Positions 36,116-45,810 of a stretch of 64,000 nucleotides of DNA are shown here, piece after piece. The stretch is from Gamsiella multidivaricata (Eukaryota > Mortierellomycota > Mortierellomycetes > Mortierellales > Mortierellaceae). The stretch lies in contig NW_026251712.1 in the NCBI RefSeq assembly GCF_025024155.1, positions 424,501 through 488,500 on the forward strand, written 5' to 3'. Under the pieces are notes generated by a model. The model was not told the origin of the DNA. It was given only the letters and a program-made list of their open reading frames with translations, and searched no databases. The number at the start of each line of letters is the position of its first letter. Positions within the stretch are counted from its first letter, which is position 1. Position numbers and translations under genes: made by a program.

Positions 36116-37292
36116 CTCTCTCACTCTCAGTTCGAGCGCATTGTCCACCCTCCCCTGTGTCTCGCACCTTATTGTAGTCTAAGTTCCTTATTTTTATACT
36201 ACATGCAAGTACCATGGTCCCTCACCCACCCCAGTCTATGCACACCCACACACATGCTATCCACCATTCATTCGTACACTCAAACACAAACGTCCGAGGC
36301 CCCGCCGTCCCACATGGACACAACGGACCGGGTTCGTTTCTCAAAAAAAAATATATGCAGGCGAGACATTTACCCCCCTCCTCCCTGCACACCTTTTAAG
36401 ACACCTTTAACCTCTACAACGATGCCCTTGACCATTTCTTTCTTTCTCCTCCTCGCCTTCATCCCCTCTTCAACCATATGCAGCCGTACCAGGCACATGA
36501 ACAAAAACAACGGCAACAGCAACTTATCATACCCCACCATATACCCACGCTCTTTCCCTTTCTTTCCTTCATCCCCTCCTGTCCCCTTACCTCGTCTGTG
36601 CCTCGCCTTGTTTATGTTCACATCCTCTTGCATCATTCCTACCCTCTCCATCCTCCTTGCTCCACTATATCCCTCCCATTCGACGCAACACGCTGTCGTA
36701 AGCTCTGTTTTCCTCTTCTTTTCTTTTTCTTTCTTTCTTTCTTTCTTTTTTTTTTGGTGGCAAAAATATCAAGTACGTCCAACTCAATGACGCATTGCCG
36801 CAAACACGCATCTTTGTCGACCCTCATCGCCGGGACTCTGTGTCGAGCCGTGTATGAGTCAGAGGATTAGGATCGAGTCGTTTGCGTTTGCCCTCTTTCC
36901 TCTCCAACTTCTTTTTTTGCGTTCATCCGTTTATCTCACGTTAAAATCGGTCATTAGATTATCAATCACCCACAGCGGTTCTTTTAAACGACAGGGCAGG
37001 TCGTGAGAGAATAACACGACGCGAGCTCGCGAAGTGCTCTTTTTTCCAGCATGGAAGCTTCAGATTATATTAACTCCAGATATTGCTCTAAATTGCTTCT
37101 TCCGGCGTTTATTCAAAAGTAGGATCCACGCAGATTGATAGATAGCGACAGTTTTTACGGCACCACATCGAGCTCGACCGGCGCTGGAAGTGTCCAGTGG
37201 CAAGGATATCATTAGTGCACCTACATTCCGCCCTCCGTCTCTGCAGATAAACCAAGGAAGGCCCGCACATCTCACCTTAACAGCACCGCTTG
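33227..37292. other. 4-kb stretch without a recognisable gene
   Basis: Composed of pyrimidine-rich (+) tracts, T-runs, a (CT)n microsatellite and a TTTC repeat at about 36,720-36,750. All long open frames here are composition artefacts. The last kilobase is the leader/promoter side of the PHD gene, so non-coding 5' exons are possible. Confidence 0.5.
36050..36111. repeat. (CT)n microsatellite, about 31 units
   Basis: Uninterrupted CT dinucleotides. On the minus strand the same bases open Arg-Glu repeat frames that are not genes. Confidence 0.97.
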
Positions 37293-40200
37293 ATGACGGA
37301 TCAGTCCAGCAACCGCGTTAAGAGGATCAAAAGCAGACCGCATCATACAAGCACCGTTCAGGATTCGGTGGACATGTCCAGTTTCCAGACATCGCCACAG
37401 GATTTTGAAATGATGTCTTTAGAAAGGTCAGATACCATGCAGGGCCTCACTAGCCCCAATCCCGAGCAAAGATTCACAATCAGTGGCCTCAATCCCTCGG
37501 ACCCGTTTGGAAGGACTTCGCAGGATCAATTTCACAAACCTACCAGTGGCACTGGGGCTAGGAGGGACGACGACAGTGCAGCAGCGGCTGCACCTTTACA
37601 AGACGAACAGATGCACGGTCAACATTCAAAGACGCAAGCAAGGTCATTATTAAGAAGCCCTACCACCAGCAAATCAAAATCCAAACGACCGATGTCATCA
37701 AATAGAAAAGACCAGGACGTAAGTTTTTTCTTTTTTGTTTTTGATGTTCATGTCGGCTTGGACAGATCGCAGGCTGTATGCAGTTTCTGATAAAACCTTG
37801 TAATGCGTTAGACCGGCGATCAGGATGATTTTGAAATCGATGAATCCATACAGAAATCCACCATTATGATGAAAAGGCTGCGATCCAAGTCTGAAAGCAA
37901 GAAGTTTGGTAAGGCTTTTGACTTTTGAAAATGAGATCGGTATAGAAGGAAAGTCCGGTTAAACTTATTCAGCGGATTGTCTATTCGTAGACATTGAGTA
38001 TGGGCAAGGCCCATATGGACAAGTTCCAGTGTTCAAGAGGCATTTACAGGACAGCCGAGTAAGTTGGAGCCAGATTGAAGTCAGTCAAGCACGAAAGTAA
38101 CATGCCAGCTACTGTTTTACTGACCACAGTGTCCTATTACCATCGAATGGCCAAGCAGAAGGATGGGTCAGCAAGTTCCGCAAGTAGCCAGCCGAGTTTT
38201 CCATCAAACCAGAATTGTAAGTGAACATCCTGACACCTCTTCTTGCATTTCACTTCAGAGCGAAGAGTATTAATCGTCTTAATTTGCAGTCTACCTTCCC
38301 CTGCAACCCGCACGAGAGGATGGCGGGTGTGTAATATGCCAGCAGACAAATGACAGCCCCGAGAACCTAATAGTATTGTGCGACAACTGCGACAGAGGTT
38401 TTCACCAACTCTGTTACATGCCACCCATCGAGAGCAAGTATGTAGAAATCGCGGACCTCGAATGGACATGCTACGCCTGTAGCCAACCGCTGAGCACCAC
38501 GAGTTCCCAGGGCTTATCTGCACTCACAGAGGACATGTCATTGACTGGCCAGCAGGTTCCGCAGGATGTGAAAGAAAACTACCTCAGATCTCTCTCGAAA
38601 TCGAATCTCCTCAAACTCATTGGCAGGATTGAGTCCTCTTCCCCATCTGTCAAACTATACCCTTCCCGCCTTTCTTCGCCTACCACATCACATTCGGAGC
38701 AGCTCATTTTTCCAACGACATCCGTTACAGAGACAGCCGTTCCTCTTGATCTGGCACAAACGCACACTCAAAACGCGGTACAGCAAAGTTCCCCACATCA
38801 AGGAATGCAGGGTATTCGAGCTGATTATTTTGGTACGTTCGACAAGGATTGCGCAACAGCTGTTCCAGACGCTCTATAAATCGCTTCGGTCTGACACTCA
38901 ACTTCATACCGCACTAGATTCACTTGTCAATCAATTTCAGCCTATGCAGAGTTCACCACTACCTAGCATTCAAGAGACACCGACTAATAACTTGCAGCGT
39001 ACAGTCTTCAATAAGACCACCCCGGCTCCGTCCAATAACCTAGAGTCTCAAAAAGCGAGTGGTGCAGGCACTGCCAGTCAGCCAGGGACACCTAGTACTC
39101 CAAAAGCATCGGGTCGTCAAACACCTGGAGCTTCCGGAACCGGATCTACGGGACCGTACACTACCGTCAAAGCCCAAGATCTACCTCCTTATGAAGAGAT
39201 GATCTTCATGGCCATTGCTGATTTGAAGCAGGAAGGAGGAAGTGCACCCAAGGCGATCCTGGACTGGGTTCAAGCGTATGTGCAGTTCTTCCAAAGAACC
39301 CCCAGAGAATAACATACATAAAAAAAAAATCTAATCACTATCTTTCTTGTGCTCTTCCCTGATTAGCCATTATCCAGTTCCAGAGACGTTTCGTGCCTCC
39401 TGTGGACAGGCCATCTCGAAGGCAGCAAAAAAAGGGCGTCTTTTGAAGGAGGGGGCCATGTACAAACTGAAGCCCGGCTATACGTACCCAAGAGTAGGTG
39501 ACCCACGTAGATGTTGAGCTCCATCATATGATACCCTTGCATCCACCTTTGCTCACCCTTACGCATTTCCTACATCCCACCTCGCCCTTGATCAATAGAG
39601 GGTACCGCGTGCTGCGGGATCAACGCGCGCCCGATCTCAGTCCCATAACTCGGCTCTTCCTCCAAGCTTTCCCGCCATAGGTGCACCATCAGGCACCAGC
39701 TCTATGACCCATACCTACGACCATATCAATAACATTATTGATGCAAATTTATATGGCATGCTGCCAAGTCCGACCTTCCAAGTACCACACACCCATGGCA
39801 CACCAGGCTTTCCAAGCAACCCAATAACAGGAACACCACAGCCCGTTCAGCAGCCCGGCCAGCCGTTCAAATTTGATCCTCGGTCGACAGTAGGCGTAGG
39901 TTCTCAAAATCTGAATACCCGGGATGCAGGCGGCAAAATGGACGTGAAGGCGACTGGTAGTGCAATGGGGTTGGTCGGCTTGGGTGTCACCAACATCTCC
40001 AGCGGATACACAGGCGAAGGCGACTCAGATAATACCCAGCGCTCATCAAGCATGTCATCCGTCTCGTCAAGTCAACATTCCTTTACCGGTGCTTTTCCAG
40101 GAGGCGATTCACTGTCTCCTCGAAACCTACAAACATCACGTTTGCAGCAGCCGCAGCAGTCTATAGGACAAGGCCGATCTTGGATGATGCCTTCTGGTAA

Positions 40201-41182
40201 CAGCGCTGGCAATCAGCCTCAGGGTGGGCTCGTAGGAGCAGCCCCAACATCGACAGGACACCCCCTTTCGATTGTGACAGGCGACGTACAAAACCAGAGC
40301 ATGTTCCCGGGACAAATCATGCAAGGCCGTGTTGTTAGTAGCACCGCATCACCAATGCAGTTTACGACACCATCCTTTGGGAGCCTGGGATCGATGACCA
40401 TGGCCGCGCAGGGCCAACCGCCTCAGTCGCACTCGCCTTTTCTATCGCACGATGCACTGGCCATGAACACAGCTCTCGCCAACCAGACTGCGTCTCGGTC
40501 CGGAGGACAACCGATATTTTCATCGATTTTCATCCCTCAAAACCTCCAATTAACTCAGCAAGCACTTCAACAGCCACAAAAGCAGCTGTATCCTGGACCA
40601 GGCGCCACGCGCTTTTACGGGTCCCTGTCACTCCCAGCTTCTCCTCAGGATATAGCACCCCAAATGTTGTCGTCCCCACAGTTGTTCAGAGAAGCGATCA
40701 GGATGCAACCGAATTCAGCGCTTGGAGGTGTCCAGCAGAACATCGGCTCTAGTCACCTCGACGCCTCCTCGGGTGTCCGATTGGCGCCCAATGTTGCGAA
40801 CGACGGTTCTATGCGGTTTCCACAGACAGTTATCCCATTTAATAACGCGCCCGGACCCATGCTACTCTACCCGCAGCAAATGCAGCTCGGATTCCAAAAT
40901 CCACAGCAGCAACAGCTACAAGATCAGCAACAGCAGCAGCAGCAACAACAGCTACAAGATCAGCAACAGCAACAGCAACAGCAGCAGCAGCAGGCACACA
41001 ACCAACATATGCAACAACAACTCGGTCAACAACAACAGCAACAGCAATCACCTCTCCCCTCTAATACAACAAACACAGGTCAACGAAATCCTCAACATTC
41101 AATGGAGGTTCAGTCGGGATCGACGACTCAAGACTCTTCTTATTATACGGGTTCAGGAGAGAAGTCCCCAATGGACGGTTAA
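37293..41182 (+). CDS. PHD-finger and linker-histone-like (H15) domain protein, Q-rich C terminus, 8 exons
   Basis: Probable exons: 37293-37718, 37812-37908, 37991-about 38058/38062, 38130-about 38216/38220, 38290-about 38777, 38860-39275, 39367-39497 and 39681-41182. The PHD finger in exon 5 has all eight ligands: CVICQQTND, LCDNCDRGFHQLC, WTCYAC. It should read histone H3 tails. Exons 6-7 form a winged-helix H15 domain (PPYEEMIFMAIADL, then, across the intron, HYPVPETFRASCGQAI and KGRLLKEGAMYKL). Exon 8 is about 500 residues, Gln/Pro/Ser-rich with long poly-Q. The domain pair recalls the N-terminal part of MYST acetyltransferases, but no MYST catalytic domain follows. Probably a subunit of a chromatin complex. 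Junctions 3/4, 4/5, 5/6 and 7/8 are uncertain (see findings). Confidence 0.82.
40905..41050. repeat. CAG/CAA trinucleotide arrays
   Basis: Two related blocks (CTACAAGATCAG followed by CAG/CAA runs) encode poly-Q inside exon 8 of the PHD/H15 gene. The block itself is duplicated in tandem. Confidence 0.9.
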
Positions 41183-41744
41183 AGAAAGCGTTTTTTTAGA
41201 CCAGATCATTGCCGCACTTACGAACTTTTTTATTATTATTTCAGTCCACCTTTGTCCATGTCTGTTATATTCTGTTTCAACATTATCATCACCTGCATCG
41301 TCTTTGCCCAAGTTCTTTTTACATCATCTTCTGTTTTATTTCAATGCGAAAATGCATTACTCTTTTTTTTTTTTTTTTTTTTTTTGTCCACAAATATAAC
41401 ATTTAAACAAAATCACTCTCGTTATGCCAAGGCTCTGTCTAAGCTTTTTGTAGACTGAATTGTGTTGCCACCAAAGTTATCAGTTTCGTTTTAGTCGTGG
41501 TCATGGATGAAACTAGGATTTGCCGCATATCCATACATAGACGGTATTATCCCTCGGAAAGAAACACCGAAACACAATTTATTTCAAAGGTTGAGCATAT
41601 CGGCGTGGGCGAATGCAGCAGCATGTCCAAAACATTACAACCTGAGAAGGAGGAGTTCCCACGACTTTCCTCTTCATCGTTCACCTCTTTGACTTTTTTT
41701 TTTTCCAACCCTCTTCCCCTTGTTATTAACATCGCATATTAAAC
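41183..41744. other. Intergenic between PHD/H15 gene and cytochrome c
   Basis: AT- and T-rich, with a T-run at about 41,362-41,384. It holds the 3' end of one gene and the promoter of the next; no gene is seen. Confidence 0.45.
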
Positions 41745-42606
41745 ATGTCCGACTCTTCATCAAGACCAAAAGGAAATGCTGTTTCGGGTGAGTTTTTTTT
41801 TATGTGCATTTCACCTCTTCCCTTGTCACTCTCTCGGACCACTCTTGTCGCTCATTCCTCTCTTCGCTTTCTGAACACATACCTTCAACAAACGTTTCAG
41901 GAGCCAGGTTATTCATGCGCGTCTGCTATCACTGCCACACACTCGAGGAAGTAAGGCCCCAGCCATCTCTTTGAATGGAATTTCAAATCATAAAAAAAAA
42001 AGCGACAGATTAAAAGGAATTTCATGTGCTGATACCATCGCCATCACTTTTTTTTTTTTTTTTTTTCTTTCAACACGTAGCACGGTATCAACAAGTATGG
42101 ACCAAGGTTACATGGCGTCTTTGGGCGTAAGGCTGGCCAGGCAAACGGATTCATATTCTCGGAGGCACACGCGCGTAGTGGCATTATTTGGACTGAAAAG
42201 ACTCTCTTTGAATATTTGGAGGATCCCAAGGTAACGATGAAAAGACTGAATTTGAATGGTGTGCAAAAGGCTCAAATGGGGTGTTTTTTTTTTTTTTTGA
42301 ACGGACATTTGGATGAGACCATGTAAGCGAAGTGCGTTTCAACACATCCACAAAATAATTGGGGACGCCCGCGTCGGACGCATTTGTAAGCGAATGGGGC
42401 CCCCCTTTTTTTTTGTGCTGGCAGAAACAAACCGGTATTATTAAATATCTTTTCATTGACATGACTGATCCGATCCGTGTTCTAACTATTGAACTATTTC
42501 CACGGTGGAATAGAAATATATTCCAGGAACCAAGAAGCCATTCCATGGCCTCAAAGGAGCCCAAGAACGCAGCGATATCATTGCATACCTCAAGGAGGCT
42601 TCCTGA
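41745..42606 (+). CDS. Divergent cytochrome c (Met80 replaced), 4 exons
   Basis: Exons 41745-41787, 41901-41950, 42081-42230 and 42514-42606 give 111 residues, the normal cytochrome c length. Heme attachment motif CYHCH is intact, as are [14 protein letters not shown], the Trp of IIWTEKTL and EYLEDPKKYIPGTK. The canonical continuation after PGTK is Met (axial sixth heme ligand); here the codons are AAG-AAG-CCA, reading [12 protein letters not shown], so Met80 is Lys. All exon phases close and no stop intervenes, so it looks expressed and constrained, not decayed. It should be an intermembrane-space electron carrier or a derived heme protein with altered redox or peroxidase behaviour. Expression and function are inference. 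Confidence 0.88.
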
Positions 42607-42984
42607 ATGCGGCTCCCCTTACCCCTTACACACATATATACGGGCTGGCCATGTAATGTCTATATCAATAAAAAAGGACCCCTTGACTTATGGGGTCTAA
42701 AGCGCCAGGACCATCCGATTGCTAACTAGGGGGGTTTTTTAGGCTCGCCTCCGGAGATGCAATTTTGTACCGTTGTTGTTAGCTTCCGCGCGCCGTGAAC
42801 TGGATTTTGACGGTGGGCGATAGTCTGCTGCTCTTTCTTGTAACCCTCCAGTCGCCACCACCGGCCCAGTTTGCATATTTTACAATGAAAGCCGGAGACG
42901 TCGTTCATAAATGGTGTGTTAGCGCTCTTATCTTCATTAGCGTTCACAGACCGTGAATATCTTATAATGGGATTCATTGGGTAA

Positions 42985-43520
42985 TTAATCTCTTCAAGGA
43001 CCTGCTGCGCCCAGAGCCGTACCGTCGAGGCTATAAGTCGTTTACCTTTGGCATACTGCACAGCAATGTCCTATCATCCGTTCGTTTTAGAGGTTCTGGC
43101 GTCTTTTTATTTTTTATTTTAATGGCGTGCTTTATCTAGAACAGCGTCAACACGGTCGAACCCAATCTGGACGGTATTTTCGGCCGCAAGTCTGACCAGG
43201 CTGCCGGATACTCCTCCCCGGAGGCCAACAAGGACAAGGACGTTACTTGGACCGAGCAGGGGCCCTCTATGATTATCTTGAGCACTCCAAAGGATGCTTC
43301 CGAAAAATCAAAAAAAAAAAAAAAAAAAAAAAAAAGATTATTCCTATGTGATGCACAATCGGTTGCAACACCTGGGATTGGATGTTTTCTGCTGTAGAAA
43401 TACATATTTCTTGGGGGCCAATGGCGACCTTCAATACTCTCAAGAAACCCGTGAAGGCAACGACGCCATTGTTCATTGCTTACCTCCGGGAGTCTTGCTT
43501 CTTCAGCATATCCTCGTCAA
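42985..43520 (+). pseudogene. Cytochrome c pseudogene, intron-containing
   Basis: Three exon-sized blocks match cytochrome c in order. Block 1 (about 42,988-43,028) reads LFK then, after a 1-nt frame change, CAQSRTVEA, where the heme motif CxxCH has become CAQSR; its donor GTAAG has mutated to ATAAG. Block 2 (about 43,142-43,310) reads NLDGIFGRKSDQAAGYSS and ANKDKDVTWTEQ, then changes frame before LYDYLEHSKG. An A-run follows. Block 3 (about 43,398-43,500) reads KYI, then damaged sequence, then an ATG corresponding to the axial Met and TLKKP. A KAGDV remnant near 42,888 may be exon 1. Introns are retained, so it arose by DNA duplication and not retroposition. Confidence 0.8.
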
Positions 43521-43746
43521 TCATCCCAAAATAAAGGATGCAGCTCTGAATGGATGTATCCCGCACGTGATGCAAAACCAATCCTGCCCTGGGGGGATCT
43601 GGCGTCAAAAAAAAAAACTTGCCCTGCCGCAGTATGTCATTGAAGTATTTAAGCTTGTTCAGTGTTCGCATCCCTGTTCATTCAAAACTTCAAAACTTCA
43701 AAACCTCAAAACCTCAAAACTTTTTTTTTTGATCATTCGAAAGCCA

Positions 43747-45291
43747 ATGACAACGACAACCGTGATCTCGACGGAACAACAGGTCTGTCAGGGAGTGAAC
43801 TGCGACAAGGCAGCGACGCTTCAATGCCCGACGTGCTTGAAGCTCCAGTTCCCGAACTCGTTCTTTTGTTCGCAGGGATGTTTTAAAGACAATTGGGTAA
43901 GAGGCGCGCGCCCTGAACAAAAAAAAAAAAAAAGTACTCCGAGGATAGGGTGTGGGGTAGGATGGAATGCCATGTGAGAATCTGGATCCTGAGCTGACAG
44001 CTGAGGGAACGGGGGCCGTTGGTGTTCTTTGTGTTGATAGGCAACTCATAAGGCGATCCATAAGATTGCGGCACTTGTCAATGGTCCTCCTGCAGGTACA
44101 ACTTCCTTAATTGCTTGTTTGTTCATTTACTTGTTGTTCAACTGTCTGCTGTTGATCAATATGAAAGGGGGTTTGGTTATTGAGAAACACATCAACAACT
44201 CACCTCGCAAGGCTTCACACATCACGTCGTCGCCCTTGCTTTTTAAATCCGATACAAATTTCTAGAGGAAGGGGGTTCTGATCCCTGGCCTGGCTTCAAG
44301 TTCACGGGCTCGATTCGACCCCACTATCCATTGTCACCTCGTCGACTTGTCCCAGATCATATCGCTAGACCCGATTACGCCGAGACGGGCGTGCCCCTGT
44401 CCGAGTACAGCGTCCAAAGATCCAATGCGATCGAGGCCCTCTCTCCTGAGGACATCGACAAGATGCGGGTGGTGTGCCAGCTGGCACGCGAGGTGCTCGA
44501 TATCGGACTGGCGGCGATCAGGGTCGGGGTGACGACGGACGAGATTGATAGGATCGTGCATGAGGCGACCATCGAGCGTGGAGCGTATCCTTCGTCACTG
44601 AACTATAACGGGTTCAAGAAGTCGTGCTGCACATCTGTGAATGAGGTGATTTGTCATGGGGTCCCGGATCAACGGAAGTTGAAGGATGGGGATATTGTAA
44701 ACCTGGATGTGTCGATCTATAAGGATGGGTTCCATGCTGATTTGGATGACACGGTGCCGGTGGGTAACGTTGATGAGACGGGGTTGAGGCTGATCAAGAC
44801 GACAAGGGAGTGTCTTGACAAAGCCATTGCCATGGGTAAGTCGAGTATTGGGAGAAAGAGATACTTTTATTCCATGGCATTATCTTGCGATTGCTAACAA
44901 AAAAATAATAATAATCGTGTCCTGTTGCTGTCGCCCCATTTTTATAGTCAAGCCAGGCACACTCTACAGAGACATTGGAAATGTGATTGAGAAGCATGCG
45001 ACGAGCCAGGGCTTTTCTGTGGTGAAGAGTTTTTTGGCGCATGGAGTCCATCGCCATTTCCACTGTACACCCAACTTCCCGCATTATGGGCGTAATAAGG
45101 CCGTGGGGGTGATGAAGGAGGGCCACGTCTTTACCATCGAGCCGATGATCAACGAGGGCACCTGGAAGGACGTGATGTGGCCGGACGATTGGACGGCTGT
45201 GACACAGGACGGGAAGCGATCTGCGCAGTTTGAGGAGACCATGGTGGTGACCAAGACGGGTGTCGAGATCCTGACAGCGCGTAGAGGTTAA
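43747..45291 (+). CDS. MAP1: Methionine aminopeptidase 1
   Basis: Exons 43747-43896, 44041-44095, 44266-44835 and 44948-45291 give 372 residues. It removes the initiator Met from nascent proteins and associates with ribosomes. The N-terminal MetAP1 zinc fingers are present ([29 protein letters not shown], then H residues in exon 2). The catalytic pita-bread domain shows [13 protein letters not shown], the metal ligands in NLDVS and [27 protein letters not shown] and [10 protein letters not shown]. The segment around the metal-binding His reads [12 protein letters not shown], where eukaryotic MetAP1 normally has a Tyr-Cys-Gly before the HG pair. It starts about 230 bp after the cytochrome c pseudogene. 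Confidence 0.94.
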
Positions 45292-45810
45292 GTCAGTCTA
45301 GAAGGGCGAGTCTAGTCTCAAACCCGATCTCTCTAGGCTCAATGTCGACGTGAAACAATAAACAGTTGACGTGGTGCTGGTCTTAGTGCAGCAGTGGCAG
45401 CACCCATACCGAGCGTCTCTTTTTGTACCCAACGGACCCTTGAAGTGGCCATATCCAGGTGCGCGTGTGCTTCGTAGATGGGATACGAATGCGTCGCGTA
45501 ACTCTCTCACGCGAGGTCACATCAACAAAAATAAAATAAACAGTGCTGCTCACTCTAGCGAAAAAGAGAAGAGAGACGAGAGGCTAGAATAACAACCTCG
45601 GAGGGCACCCATCGAGATCACCCTCCAAGGCTGCCATCACTCTCCCTGCTCCTTCTTCATTCCTCGCTCTTCATTCAACTATCTGATCCTGCGTACCTCA
45701 TTTGCTTGGATCGCTCTTTCTCGCCGACAATATCCTATTAGCTAAAAAGAAGTATACCCAACCCGGCTGACTTCCCGTCTGCCTGCTCCATCAACTTATC
45801 GTCTAAAAGG
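45292..45810. promoter_or_regulatory. Intergenic/promoter upstream of PEHE-like gene
   Basis: The stretch contains a C/T-rich leader close to the next ATG (about 45,640-45,800), typical of fungal core promoters. No gene is seen. Confidence 0.4.

Noticed and set aside
35615..36215. Minus-strand frames with long Arg-Glu repeats
   Set aside because: They arise only from the (CT)n microsatellite; the flanking residues show no domain and no consistent start.
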